64,000 nucleotides of DNA from positions 44,547 to 108,546 of the forward strand of contig JAKFDK010000035.1 of NCBI GenBank assembly GCA_036676195.1, written 5' to 3'. The notes below the pieces were generated by a model. That model made no database searches. It saw only the letters and a program-made list of their open reading frames with translations, and was not told the origin of the DNA. The translations under genes were made by a program, and so were the position numbers. This DNA is from JAKFDK01 sp036676195. GTDB lineage: Bacteria; Bacillota; Sulfobacillia; Symbiobacteriales; ZC4RG38. Positions 33,275 through 42,510 of this stretch are shown here, in pieces (position 1 is the stretch's first letter; each line of letters opens with the position of its first letter).

Positions 33275-34756
33275 ATGGACCTGATTTTGGAACGTGGCGG
33301 ATTCGAACCGATGTGGCGGCAGATTTATCGGCAAATACGTGACCGGATTGAAGCGGACCTGCTGCCCCCCGGGACGCGACTGCAGCCGGAGCGGCTGCTG
33401 GCCGCCCGGCTGGGGGTAAACCGCGCTACCGTGGTAGAAGCCTACCGGGAACTGGCGGCCGACGGACTGGTGGCGGCACGGGTTGGCAGCGGTACCCGGG
33501 TACTGCCCAGATCGGTACCAGTTCAGGAGACACCCAGGACGGCGGAACAGCCGGCCCGGCGACCGCCGTTCGATTGGACGCCGCAGTTAGGCACACACTT
33601 CTGGCCGGATGAACCGCCGCTGCGCCGGGAGGTCCGGGCGGTGCGGGCAGCCCCGGACCGGATTTCTTTGGCCAGCGGGGAACTGCACCCCGACCTGATG
33701 CCTGAGGCCAGGCTGTCGGCGTTGTTGCAAGAGGCGGCTGCCTCCGGTTTGTCGTGGGGTTACGGTGAGGTGGCGGGCTACGCCCCCCTGCGTGCCGCTC
33801 TGGCGAAACGACTGGGCCGGTCCTCGGCCGATGAGGTGGTCATTACCGCCGGGGCCCAGCATGGCCTGGCCCTGGTCTGCCGCGTGCTGGCTGAGGTCGG
33901 CGAGTCGGTAGCAGTGGAGACCCCCTCCTACTTCCGCAGCCTGCCGCTCTTTTCCGGGCTGGGTCTGCGGATGTTACCGGCACCGGTAGACGCAGGCGGT
34001 ATTCGGGTGGATGCCCTGGCCGAACTGATGGCCCGCCACAAGGCCAGGCTCATGGTGGTCAATCCCAGTTTTCAAAATCCTACTGGCGCCACCATTCCCA
34101 CTGCCGGGCGACGGCAACTGGTGGCCCTGGCCCGGCAGGCACAGGTCCCTCTGGTCGATGACGATATTTATGGCGAACTGTGGTTTACCGAAGAGCCGCA
34201 GCGGCTCCGCAGCTTTGATCCCAATGGCCCGATTATTGAAATCAGTAGCTTCAGCAAGACGGTGGCGGCCGGGGTGCGTCTGGGCTGGGTGGCCGGCCCG
34301 CCGCCGGTGGTGGAGCGGGTGACCGCTTTAAAGGCTCAGCAGGAGATGGCATCACCCATTGCTACCCAGTGGGTGATGGCCCGCATGCTTGAGCGTGGGG
34401 AGTATGACGAGCATTTACTGGGCTTGCGGGCCGCCCTGCGGGATCGCCGGGACGCTCTCGCCGGTGCGCTGCTGCAGTATTTGCCCCAGTGCCGCTGGCA
34501 ACTGCCGGACGGCGGATTTCATCTGTGGCTGGAAACCCCGGCCGGTATTTCCGGGCTGGCCTGGTTCCGGGCTGCAGCCCGGGCCGGAGTAGCCATCACG
34601 CCCGGGGACCTGTACGGAGCCACCAACGCGGTCAGACTGAATTTCAGCTACCCCACGCCTTCGGAATTGGAAGAGGGTGTGCGCTGTCTGGCCCGGGCGC
34701 TGCGGCAAATTCACCCGGACGATCTCGGCAGCCAGTCCGGGGATGCACTGGTATAA
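33275..34756 (+). CDS. MocR/PdxR-type regulator (GntR HTH fused to aminotransferase fold)
   Basis: A 493-residue protein: an N-terminal GntR winged helix (about residues 8-75, LILERGGFEPMWRQIYRQIR then LAARLGVNRATVVEAYRELA) and a fold-type I aminotransferase domain (about 110-480) whose PLP lysine lies in EISSFSKTVAAGVRLGW. Proteins of this group often regulate pyridoxal phosphate or amine metabolism; the targets here are not shown. The ATG is six bases after AAGGGG. It is inserted between the kinase-like gene and enolase, on the opposite strand, and no pdxST lies beside it. Confidence 0.88.
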   Translation: MDLILERGGFEPMWRQIYRQIRDRIEADLLPPGTRLQPERLLAARLGVNRATVVEAYRELAADGLVAARVGSGTRVLPRSVPVQETPRTAEQPARRPPFDWTPQLGTHFWPDEPPLRREVRAVRAAPDRISLASGELHPDLMPEARLSALLQEAAASGLSWGYGEVAGYAPLRAALAKRLGRSSADEVVITAGAQHGLALVCRVLAEVGESVAVETPSYFRSLPLFSGLGLRMLPAPVDAGGIRVDALAELMARHKARLMVVNPSFQNPTGATIPTAGRRQLVALARQAQVPLVDDDIYGELWFTEEPQRLRSFDPNGPIIEISSFSKTVAAGVRLGWVAGPPPVVERVTALKAQQEMASPIATQWVMARMLERGEYDEHLLGLRAALRDRRDALAGALLQYLPQCRWQLPDGGFHLWLETPAGISGLAWFRAAARAGVAITPGDLYGATNAVRLNFSYPTPSELEEGVRCLARALRQIHPDDLGSQSGDALV

Positions 34757-34777
34757 GTCCAACATCACGCGCTGAAT

Positions 34778-34806
34778 CACCCCGCATCCGGGATGGATGC
34801 GGGGTG
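34778..34806. terminator. Bidirectional terminator-like hairpin between the MocR gene and eno
   Basis: CACCCCGCATCC / GGATGCGGGGTG is a perfect 12-bp stem with a 5-base loop. T-tracts on both sides are weak (TTGGTG). It separates convergent genes. Confidence 0.65.
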
Positions 34807-34826
34807 TTGGTGTAGAGCCGGTAGTG

Positions 34827-36110
34827 TTACTTGCGGCCGCGCAGGGCCTTCAGGCCGGCAAAGCGAGCCGTGTCGCCGAGTTCTTCTTCGATGCGCAGGA
34901 GCTGATTGTACTTGGCCACCCGGTCGGTGCGGGAGGGGGCGCCGGTCTTGATCTGGCCTACCCCGGTGGCCACGACCAGGTCGGCGATGGTCACGTCTTC
35001 GGTCTCGCCCGAACGGTGCGACATGATGGCGCTGTAGCCATGATCCCGGCACAGTTCGATGGCGCTGAGCGTCTCGGTGAGGGTACCGATCTGGTTTACC
35101 TTGACCAGCAGGGAATTGGCAGTCTGACGCTCGATGCCCATCTGGATGCGGTTGACGTTGGTCACGAACAGGTCATCGCCCACCAGTTGCACCTGGTCGC
35201 CGATGCGGTCGGTCAGCATCTTCCAGCCGTCCCAGTCGTCTTCGGCCATGCCGTCTTCAATGCTGACGATAGGATACTGGCGGGTCCAGTTCGCCCAGAA
35301 ATCGACCATCTCGGCGGATGTCAGCACCCGGCCCTCACCCTTGAGGTGATACTTGCCATCTTGGTACAGTTCGGTGGAAGCGGGGTCCAGCGTCAGGAAG
35401 ACATCCTTACCCGGGGTGAAACCTGCTTTGGTGATGGCCTGCAGGATCAGTTCCACCGCTTCTTCGTTGGCCTTGAGGTTCGGGGCAAAGCCGCCTTCGT
35501 CGCCCACGCCGGTGCTGTAGCCCCGGTCGTGGAGGACCTTCTTGAGGGTGTGGAAGATCTCCGCTCCCCAGCGCAGGGCCTCGCGGAAGGAAGAGGCGCC
35601 GGCCGGAAAGGCCATGAATTCCTGCAGGTCCACGCTGGATTCGGCATGCTTACCGCCGTTCAGGATGTTCATCATCGGCACGGGCAGGGTACGGGCACTG
35701 ACGCCGCCCACATATCGGTAGAGGGGCAGGTCCAGCGCTGTGGCGGCTGCCCGGGCGGCAGCCAGGGAGACCCCCAGGATGGAGTTCGCCCCGAGCTTGC
35801 CCTTGTTCGGAGTGCCGTCCAGGGCGATGAGGGCGGCGTCCAGGGCGGACTGGTCGAGGGCGTCCATCCCTACGACTTCGCCGGCAATGATCTCATTGAC
35901 ATTTTGGACCGCCTTGAGCACACCCTTGCCCAGATAGCGGGCCTTGTCGCCGTCGCGCAGCTCTACGGCCTCGTGGGCGCCCGTGCTGGCGCCGGAGGGG
36001 ACCGCTGCCCGGCCCAGGGCACCTCCGTTCAACCCCACTTCGACTTCAACGGTCGGGTTGCCGCGGGAGTCCAGGATTTCGCGGGCGTGCACGCTCATGA
36101 TTGTGGTCAA
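34827..36110 (-). CDS. eno: Enolase
   Basis: Enolase converts 2-phosphoglycerate to phosphoenolpyruvate. The 427 residues contain AVPSGASTGAHEAVELRDGD, GGKHAESSVDLQEFM, GVGDEGGFAPNLK, the Mg ligands in LTLDPAST, SIEDGMAEDD and LVGDDLFVTN, the catalytic-loop KVNQIGTLTET and the MSHRSGETED signature. The TTG start is eight bases after AAGGGAGA. gpmI lies 38 bp upstream, so the two share a transcript. Confidence 0.97.
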   Translation of the reverse strand: MTTIMSVHAREILDSRGNPTVEVEVGLNGGALGRAAVPSGASTGAHEAVELRDGDKARYLGKGVLKAVQNVNEIIAGEVVGMDALDQSALDAALIALDGTPNKGKLGANSILGVSLAAARAAATALDLPLYRYVGGVSARTLPVPMMNILNGGKHAESSVDLQEFMAFPAGASSFREALRWGAEIFHTLKKVLHDRGYSTGVGDEGGFAPNLKANEEAVELILQAITKAGFTPGKDVFLTLDPASTELYQDGKYHLKGEGRVLTSAEMVDFWANWTRQYPIVSIEDGMAEDDWDGWKMLTDRIGDQVQLVGDDLFVTNVNRIQMGIERQTANSLLVKVNQIGTLTETLSAIELCRDHGYSAIMSHRSGETEDVTIADLVVATGVGQIKTGAPSRTDRVAKYNQLLRIEEELGDTARFAGLKALRGRK

Positions 36111-36148
36111 GCCAGTTCTCTCCCTTTTCCGGTTCGTGTTCCTACGGA

Positions 36149-37684
36149 TTAGCCCTCAATAAGGGTATCTGCTTCCATTTCAGCCGGTTTGGCCAGCCCG
36201 AGCACTTGCAGGAGCGTGGGCGCAACGTTGGCCAGAACCCCCCCGGACTTCAGGCAGACCCCCGTCCGGGTATCGTCGACCAGGATGCACGGTACCGGGT
36301 GCAGGGTGTGGTTCGTATGCGGCTGCTCCGTGTCGTAGTCCAGCATCTGATCGGCGTTGCCGTGATCCGCCAGGATCAGGGCCGCTCCACCTTCGCGGCG
36401 CAGCGCCTCCACCACCTGGCCCAGGCAGTCGTCCACCGCCTCCACCGCCTTGACGGCGGCATCCAGGAACCCCGTGTGGCCCACCATGTCGGCATTGGCG
36501 AAATTGAGGACCATGAAGTCCAGCCGGTCTTCTGCGATCCACTTCACGGCTTCGGCGGTGATGCCGTAGGCGCTCATTTCCGGCTGCAGGTCATAGGTGG
36601 CTACCTTTGGTGACGGCACCATCACCCGTTCCTCTCCGGGGAACTGGTGCTCCTCGCCGCCGTTGAAGAAATAGGTCACGTGCGGGTACTTCTCGGTCTC
36701 GGCAATCCGCAGTTGGCGCAGACCGGCGCGGGCCACGACTTCACCGAGCGGGTTATTGACGAACTCCGGGGCAAAGGCCACCGGCAGATCGAAGTTCTGG
36801 TCATATTGGGTCATGCCGACCATATACAAAGGCACAAAGGATTCGGGACGGGCAAAGCCGGTGAAGTTCGGGTCGTGCAGGGCCATGGTAATCTGCCGTG
36901 CCCGGTCAGGCCGGAAGTTAAAGAACAGGCCCACATCGCCGGGCTGCATGGGAACCGGCTCGCCAACCACGGTGGGCTTGACGAATTCATCGGTCTCGCC
37001 ACGGGCGTGGGCATCAGTAACGGCCGCCAGGGCGCTTTCCGCCTTGATCCCGTGGCCGCCCGCCAATGCGTCAAAGGCAAGCTGGGTGCGTTCCCAGCGC
37101 TTATCACGGTCCATCGCGTAGTAACGCCCGCTGACCGTGGCAATGCGCCCCACGCCGGCTTCCTTCAGCTTCTGCTCCAGGGCCTCGATGTATCCGGGTG
37201 CGCTGGTCGGGGGCACGTCGCGCCCATCTAAAAAGGCGTGAATGTATACCTTTTGCAGGTCTGCACGCCGGACCAGATTCACCAGGGCCAGCAGGTGGTC
37301 CAGGTGGCTGTGGACGCCGCCGTCTGACACCAGACCCATGATGTGCAGGGCGCCGCCACTCTGGCGGACCCGGGCGATGGCGTCGGTCCATGCCGGCAAG
37401 GTAAAGAAGCTTTCATCTTGAATTGACTTCCAGATGCGCACAAGGGTCTGATAGACGACCCGCCCGGCGCCCAGGTTCAGGTGCCCCACGTTGCTGTCGC
37501 CCATCTGTCCGGGGAGCAGGCCCACAGCCTCACCGCAGGCGGTCAGCTCGGTGTGCGGATATGTGGCCCGGTAATGGTCAAAATGCGGCGTTTTGGCCGC
37601 GGCCACGGCATTGGCACGAGTACTTGGGTTATTCCCCCACCCGTCCAGCACAATCAGGGCCACGGGACGGCGTATATCAGTCAC
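36149..37684 (-). CDS. gpmI: 2,3-bisphosphoglycerate-independent phosphoglycerate mutase
   Basis: GpmI interconverts 3- and 2-phosphoglycerate with two Mn ions; it works without 2,3-BPG and is known to matter in spores. The 511 residues show the alkaline-phosphatase-type sites: LIVLDGWG at the start, the phosphoserine in GQMGDSNVGHLNLGAGR, FLDGRDVPPTSA, GRYYAMDRDKRWERT, and C-terminal NADMVGHTG and LADHGNADQML. The GTG start is 11 bases from GGAGG; an earlier GTG overlaps the ribosome site. A TATAAT at 37719..37724 could be its -10, though no good -35 was found. Confidence 0.95.
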   Translation of the reverse strand: MTDIRRPVALIVLDGWGNNPSTRANAVAAAKTPHFDHYRATYPHTELTACGEAVGLLPGQMGDSNVGHLNLGAGRVVYQTLVRIWKSIQDESFFTLPAWTDAIARVRQSGGALHIMGLVSDGGVHSHLDHLLALVNLVRRADLQKVYIHAFLDGRDVPPTSAPGYIEALEQKLKEAGVGRIATVSGRYYAMDRDKRWERTQLAFDALAGGHGIKAESALAAVTDAHARGETDEFVKPTVVGEPVPMQPGDVGLFFNFRPDRARQITMALHDPNFTGFARPESFVPLYMVGMTQYDQNFDLPVAFAPEFVNNPLGEVVARAGLRQLRIAETEKYPHVTYFFNGGEEHQFPGEERVMVPSPKVATYDLQPEMSAYGITAEAVKWIAEDRLDFMVLNFANADMVGHTGFLDAAVKAVEAVDDCLGQVVEALRREGGAALILADHGNADQMLDYDTEQPHTNHTLHPVPCILVDDTRTGVCLKSGGVLANVAPTLLQVLGLAKPAEMEADTLIEG

Positions 37685-37817
37685 CGGACAGTCCACCTCC
37701 GCATTCTCAACGGGGTATATTATAGCGCTCGTGGCAGAGAATGGCTAGTCTGCCCCGGTCAAGAGGAGGGTTCCGGGGGCTGACCGCGAAATTCTCTTAG
37801 TAGAAGGCGGTGGGCGA

Positions 37818-38504
37818 ATGTCCTGGCATGAAGGAGTTCGACAGTTTTGGGATCCGGCCGCGACCTGGTGGGATCAGGAGAGTTCCCATATGTGGGAGAA
37901 GGGTGGACGCAGCGCCATCGTGCCCTTCCTGCAAAAGGCTACGAAGCTCCCCGCCGGAGCCAGGCTGCTGGATGCTGGCTGCGGCAGCGGGCGGGGGACC
38001 CTGCAGTTGGCCAGAGCCGGTTACGAGGTGCTTGGGGTGGATCTGGCCCCGGAGATGCTAAAACGGGCGCATGCGTCGGCCGAGGCAGCCGCTTTGCCGG
38101 CGGAATTCCGCGAGGGCAGCCTGGAGGCTTTGCCCCTGGGAACGGCAGAGCTGGACGGGCTGATGTGTGTAACCGCCCTGGAGTTCACCGAGGTCCCGGC
38201 CCGGGCACTGGCTGAATTCCGCCGGGTGCTAAAACCCGGTGGCTGGGCCGTGATTGTGCTTCTGGGTCCGCTGGCCCCGCCGCGCGGTAACGCTTTCCGC
38301 CGGCTGTATGGGGAACGGGTCATTATGAATACGATCATGCCATGGGAGCTGACCCGGCTCCTGGAAGAGACGGGCTGGCAGGTCAAGGCGCAGGATGGGG
38401 TCTATGGGCCGGATGTGGAGGCGGAATGGGTGACGGCCCTGGCCGACAACCGGGCCCGGCAGGCCTGTCTCAGCCAGCTATGGATGGTGGCGGCCCGCGC
38501 CTGA
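37818..38504 (+). CDS. Class I SAM-dependent methyltransferase
   Basis: A 228-residue methyltransferase of the Methyltransf_11 type. Motif I is LLDAGCGSGRGTLQLA (about residues 50-65), followed by YEVLGVDLAPEML, an acidic/aromatic turn LDGLMCVTALEF, and the helix RALAEFRRVLKPGGWAVIVLL. The substrate is not evident. The ATG follows GAAGGCGGTGGG. It is inserted between gpmI and tpiA on the other strand, breaking the usual glycolytic operon. Confidence 0.87.
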   Translation: MSWHEGVRQFWDPAATWWDQESSHMWEKGGRSAIVPFLQKATKLPAGARLLDAGCGSGRGTLQLARAGYEVLGVDLAPEMLKRAHASAEAAALPAEFREGSLEALPLGTAELDGLMCVTALEFTEVPARALAEFRRVLKPGGWAVIVLLGPLAPPRGNAFRRLYGERVIMNTIMPWELTRLLEETGWQVKAQDGVYGPDVEAEWVTALADNRARQACLSQLWMVAARA

Positions 38505-38535
38505 CCGGTGCCTCGGCTGTTGAAAACTTCATTAT

Positions 38536-38574
38536 AAAAAGACTCACGGTTCGAACTGACCGTGAGTCTTTTGG
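38536..38574. terminator. Bidirectional terminator between the methyltransferase gene and tpiA
   Basis: AGACTCACGGT / ACCGTGAGTCT, with an 8-base loop, has AAAAA on one flank and TTTTGGTTTTGG on the other, so it can end both convergent transcripts. Confidence 0.92.
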
Positions 38575-38608
38575 TTTTGGGCGCCGCCGGCGCGGCTGCT
38601 GTTCAGGG

Positions 38609-39376
38609 TCAGCGATTGGCTCCGGCCGCTGCCCGGACCAGTGCTGCGAATCCGGCGGGATCAAGGCTGGCACCTCCGACCAGGGCCCCGTCGATATCAG
38701 GCTGTTTTTGAAACTCGCTCACGTTTTCGGGCTTGACACTGCCACCATACTGAATGCGCAGGCTGTCTGCGGCTGGGCCGAACCGACTCCGAATTTGCGC
38801 CCGGATAACGGTGCAGACCGCACTCGCATCGGCAGCGCTGGCGTTGCGGCCGGTACCGATGGCCCAGACCGGTTCGTAAGCGACCACCAGGCTGGCTGCC
38901 TGATCGGGGCTGAGCCCGGCGGTGGCTGCTTCAAGTTGGCGAACCACCACCGCCTCTGTCTGGCCAGCCTCCCGCTCGGCCAGCGTCTCGCCGACGCACA
39001 GGATCGAGGTCAGCCCATGGCGGTAAGCAGACTGGACCTTCGCCTGGATCAGGGCATCGTCTTCACCGAAGATCGCCCGGCGTTCGCTGTGGCCCAGAAT
39101 CACATACTTGACGCCCAGGTCCCGCAACATGCCGGGAGAAACTTCGCCTGTAAAGGCACCTTGCTCTTCTTTGTACATGTTCTGGGCGCCCAGAGCAAGG
39201 CTGGTTCCCAGCAGACCCCGGCCGACGGTGGCCAGGGCGGTAAACGGCGGGCATAAAACGATCTCAACGCCGTCAAGTCCGGCCACGGCCGGGCTGAAGA
39301 GGCCGATAAAGGTCCCGGCCTCGGCCACGTTTTTATGCATCTTCCAGTTCGCTGCAATCAAGGGCGTCCTGACCAT
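38609..39376 (-). CDS. tpiA: Triosephosphate isomerase
   Basis: TpiA interconverts dihydroxyacetone phosphate and glyceraldehyde 3-phosphate. The 255 residues have the N-terminal ANWKMHK with catalytic Lys, catalytic His in ILGHSERR, catalytic Glu in VVAYEPVWAIGTG and the phosphate loop IQYGGSVKPEN with ALVGGASL. The ATG follows AAAGGAGG by ten bases. pgk is 57 bp upstream. Confidence 0.97.
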   Translation of the reverse strand: MVRTPLIAANWKMHKNVAEAGTFIGLFSPAVAGLDGVEIVLCPPFTALATVGRGLLGTSLALGAQNMYKEEQGAFTGEVSPGMLRDLGVKYVILGHSERRAIFGEDDALIQAKVQSAYRHGLTSILCVGETLAEREAGQTEAVVVRQLEAATAGLSPDQAASLVVAYEPVWAIGTGRNASAADASAVCTVIRAQIRSRFGPAADSLRIQYGGSVKPENVSEFQKQPDIDGALVGGASLDPAGFAALVRAAAGANR

Positions 39377-39433
39377 GGCGGACTGTCCTCCTTTACGAGC
39401 GCCATTACAGTCACCGCAAGTCTTTTAATGCAT

Positions 39434-40609
39434 TTACTTGCGCTGCAATACTGCCACACCTGGCAGGTCGCGCCCTTCCAAAAACTCCAGGGAAGCCCCG
39501 CCTCCGGTACTGACATGGGTGATCCGATCGGCCACTCCCGCTGCCTCCACGGCGGCCACCGAATCGCCGCCGCCCACGATGGTACAGCCTTCGCTGGCAG
39601 CGATCCCTTCCGCAACGGCAAAGGTGCCGCGGGCAAAGGGCGCCATTTCAAACACGCCCATGGGGCCGTTCCATACAACAGTCATGGCCTCCCGGATCGC
39701 CCCGGCAAAGGTCTGGGCACTCCCAGGTCCGATATCGAGGGCCATCCAGTCGGCTGGAATCTGATCGGCTGCCACCACCTTATGGGCGGCATCGGCCTGA
39801 AACGTTTCGGCCACCACCACATCCCGAGGCAGTAAAATCCGCCCGTCCGCCCGGGCCAACAGTTCTCCGGCCAGGGCAACTTTGTCTTCTTCCACCAGGG
39901 AATTGCCGGTCGCGTGTCCCTGGGCACGCAGGAAGGTGTTGGCCATGCCACCGCCAATGATCAGGGTGTCGACCTTGCCCAGCAGGTTATCGATGACACC
40001 AATCTTGTCCGATACCTTGGCACCGCCGATGATGGCGACAAACGGCCGGTCTGGCGCGGCCAGGGCCTTGCCCATGATGTAAACTTCTTTTTGCATCAGA
40101 AAACCGGCCACCGCCGGCAGGTGCGCTGCCACCCCTGCCGTGCTGGCATGTGCCCGGTGGGCGGTTCCGAAGGCATCGTTGACAAAAAGGTCGGCCAGTT
40201 CGGCCAGTGCCCGAATCAGTCCAGGGTCATTTTTTTCTTCACCTGGCTCAAACCGGACGTTTTCCAGCATCATGATTTCACCGCTGCGCAGACTGGCATT
40301 CAACGCGCGGGCACTGGGCCCGATCACGTCTTCAGCCAGTTTCACGGGACGGTCCAGATACTGGGCCAGGCGAGCTGCACAGGGCTTGAGGCTGTACTTG
40401 GGGTCAGGTCCCCCTTTGGGCCGCCCAAGATGGCTGACCAGAACCACCCGGGCGCCGTTCTCCACCAGGTAGTTGATGGTGTGCACAGCCGCCCGGATGC
40501 GGGTGTCGTCGGTGATCTCTCCAGCCTTGTCCAGGGGTACGTTGAAATCAACTCGGGCCAGGACGCGGCGCCCGGCCACCTCCACGTCGCGCACGGTCTT
40601 CAGTTCCAT
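39434..40609 (-). CDS. pgk: Phosphoglycerate kinase
   Basis: Pgk transfers phosphate from 1,3-bisphosphoglycerate to ADP. The 391 residues show RVDFNVPLDKAGEITDDTRIRA, HLGRPKG, the hinge and ATP-binding region VAIIGGAKVSDKIGVI, VWNGPMGVFEM and the C-terminal TIVGGGDSVAAVE with STGGGASLEFLEG. The ATG follows AAGGAGG. It begins the present glycolytic run, since gapA and cggR are missing upstream, and it has a promoter of its own. Confidence 0.97.
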   Translation of the reverse strand: MELKTVRDVEVAGRRVLARVDFNVPLDKAGEITDDTRIRAAVHTINYLVENGARVVLVSHLGRPKGGPDPKYSLKPCAARLAQYLDRPVKLAEDVIGPSARALNASLRSGEIMMLENVRFEPGEEKNDPGLIRALAELADLFVNDAFGTAHRAHASTAGVAAHLPAVAGFLMQKEVYIMGKALAAPDRPFVAIIGGAKVSDKIGVIDNLLGKVDTLIIGGGMANTFLRAQGHATGNSLVEEDKVALAGELLARADGRILLPRDVVVAETFQADAAHKVVAADQIPADWMALDIGPGSAQTFAGAIREAMTVVWNGPMGVFEMAPFARGTFAVAEGIAASEGCTIVGGGDSVAAVEAAGVADRITHVSTGGGASLEFLEGRDLPGVAVLQRK

Positions 40610-40682
40610 CGAAACGGCCTCCTTATGTAACCCGCCTGACCATAACGGTGTAATCTGTCAGCCGGTTGGAAGTTCACCTTCC

Positions 40683-40711
40683 ATTATCATCCTTCAGCCC
40701 TGGGTTCACAA
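40683..40711 (-). promoter_or_regulatory. Promoter of pgk-tpiA
   Basis: TTGTGA (40706..40711) and GATAAT (40683..40688) with a 17-bp spacer, 74 bp upstream of pgk. Confidence 0.65.
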
Positions 40712-40737
40712 GGTGATTATCCATGGCGGCACCACCT

Positions 40738-41223
40738 CTAGTTTGACCGAATCTGCAGGAAGGCATAGCGACAGGCCGGTGTATAGGCAGGAGAGTCGGT
40801 ATACGACCACGGCCGCTGCCAACATGGCCGCGAATGGGCAGCTACCAGCGGCTGCCGGCCGGCGTCCAGGTCAACGATCACGGCTGTGTGACGCCAGCGC
40901 CCGCTGCCGCTCCAATCGTACAGGATGAGGTCACCCGCTTGCAGTGCGGACGGGTCCGGGTGCTGTACCGCCCGGTGGGAACTAATCAAGAACTGGTACA
41001 GTGCCTGGCTGACCGCCCAGGAAAAACTCCAGCCTTCCTTCTTGTGCCGGTACCACCAGCCTTGGTGCCGCCCTGCCGCCGGCACCTGGATCAAGCCCCC
41101 GGCCAACAGCACCTGGGAAACGAAATTCGTGCAATCATCGGACAGGGCCGGGTAGGCAGGATCATAGCTGTTCCACCAGCGTTCGGCATGGCGAATCGCG
41201 GCGAGGGGCTGGTATTGTCCCAA
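40738..41223 (-). CDS. Putative amidase-domain (CHAP/NlpC-like) protein
   Basis: This protein has 161 residues without a signal peptide. The Cys-His core DCTNFVSQVLLAGG, GDLILYDWSGSGRWRHTAVIVD and VAAHS resembles the Amidase_6 family (PF12671 type), small Cys-dependent proteins seen in Bacillota and linked to spore or wall functions. The catalytic Cys and His would be C30 and the His before TAVIVD. The TTG start is seven bases after GGAGGTG. It lies upstream of pgk in the slot where cggR-gapA is often found. Confidence 0.75.
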   Translation of the reverse strand: MGQYQPLAAIRHAERWWNSYDPAYPALSDDCTNFVSQVLLAGGLIQVPAAGRHQGWWYRHKKEGWSFSWAVSQALYQFLISSHRAVQHPDPSALQAGDLILYDWSGSGRWRHTAVIVDLDAGRQPLVAAHSRPCWQRPWSYTDSPAYTPACRYAFLQIRSN

Positions 41224-41525
41224 TGTGGAACACCTCCCCTACGACCTTATGGAAGTGTTACACAGGGCATGCAACTGACAGCCGCGGTGCGGCTTGACGC
41301 CTGCAATCTGTTTCATCTATCATTAAGGCCACGGGCAATACACAAAACTTATTTCGTTTGCCGAGTGGTGGGCGGTGCGTTCACGTCGATACAACAATCC
41401 GAAGGTCCTATCACGCGTATGAGACCTTAGTCCTATTGGGGTTATTAAAACCCTTATCGTACATTCAAGGTATATAATCATAATTGCATACAGCAGTAAG
41501 ATCCAGAAGGTAGGGAGGGAACCAC
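41224..41525. other. Divergent intergenic region before the LysR gene
   Basis: No gene is seen in these 302 bp. On the plus strand a TATAAT (41473..41478) lies 48 bp before the LysR start, with a weak -35, and GGGTT...AACCC (41439..41453) is an imperfect inverted repeat that could be a LysR site. A comparatively AT-rich tract runs from 41300 to 41500. Confidence 0.5.
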
Positions 41526-42446
41526 TTGGATATTCAGGAATTAGAAGCGTTTTGGTGGATCTCACAGACCGGTAGTTTCAACCGGGCGGCAGAGCGCCTC
41601 TACCTGACTCAGCCCTCCGTTACAGCTCGTATTCAGGCGCTGGAAAAAGAACTGGGCCAAGCCCTGTTTGAGCGTAAACCACGCGGCGTCCGGCTGACGG
41701 ATGCCGGTCGGGCCCTGCTCCCGCACGCCGAGCGCGTCCTGCAGGATATCCGCAAGGCCCGGCAGGCGGTAGTGGACCTGATGTCCGCCACTGGCGGTAC
41801 ACTGGCCGTTGGCTGTGCCCTGACTACCTCATCGTATACCCTGCCGGAAATCCTCTCCCGGTATAAGAGCCAGTACCCCGGGGTGGAAATTGCCGTCCGT
41901 ACCGGGCGGTCTCAATATATCCAGCAACTGGTTCTCGACGATACTGTTCAGTTGGGTCTGGTGCACGCCCCGATCAACCCACATCCAGAGATTCAAGCTG
42001 TCTCCTTATATGAAGAAGAGATTGTGCTGGTGGCTCATCCGGAACACCCCCTGGCCATTGAGCAACGGGTCACGCCGGATCGGTTGGCGGCTGAACCGTT
42101 TATTACTCCGGACCGCTCTTCGGGGTACTGGGGAATGGTGGAGCAATTTTGGGCCAGTGCCGGCCTGATGCCGCGAGTGACCATGGAATTGGACTCGATC
42201 GAAGCCACCAAGCGCATGGTCATGCACAACCTCGGCATTACAATGTTGCCCAAAAGCTGCGTGCTGCAGGAGGCGGAGTCCGGCAGTCTGGCCATTGTCT
42301 CCCTGAGCGGCCCGGTGAATCTGGCCCGCAATACCCTGATGATCCACCACCGGGGGAAGATCTGGTCCGGACTGGCCCGGGCCTTCCTGGGGATTCTGGA
42401 AGATATGTACGGGGTCAAGGTTGGCAATACGACCGACACGGACTGA
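41526..42446 (+). CDS. LysR family transcriptional regulator
   Basis: This protein has 306 residues with the N-terminal winged helix (IQELEAFWWISQTGSFNRAA and RLYLTQPSVTARIQALEKEL) and the C-terminal two-lobed effector domain, which contains GCALTTSSYTLPEILSRY and IVLVAHPEHPLA. The pattern is like CysL/CbbR-type regulators. The TTG start follows GGGAGGGA. It is transcribed away from the amidase-domain gene and toward rpoN, and its target may be either neighbour or a distant operon. Confidence 0.9.
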   Translation: MDIQELEAFWWISQTGSFNRAAERLYLTQPSVTARIQALEKELGQALFERKPRGVRLTDAGRALLPHAERVLQDIRKARQAVVDLMSATGGTLAVGCALTTSSYTLPEILSRYKSQYPGVEIAVRTGRSQYIQQLVLDDTVQLGLVHAPINPHPEIQAVSLYEEEIVLVAHPEHPLAIEQRVTPDRLAAEPFITPDRSSGYWGMVEQFWASAGLMPRVTMELDSIEATKRMVMHNLGITMLPKSCVLQEAESGSLAIVSLSGPVNLARNTLMIHHRGKIWSGLARAFLGILEDMYGVKVGNTTDTD

Positions 42447-42464
42447 GCCATACCAGCCACCATA

Positions 42465-42489
42465 CCCCCGCCGGTTTTGCCGGCGGGGG
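42465..42489. terminator. Bidirectional terminator between LysR and rpoN
   Basis: CCCCCGCCGG / CCGGCGGGGG is a perfect 10-bp stem with loop TTTTG. It lies between convergent genes. On the plus strand TTGTGACTTG follows. Confidence 0.75.
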
Positions 42490-42510
42490 TTGTGACTTGT
42501 TATGCAGCCC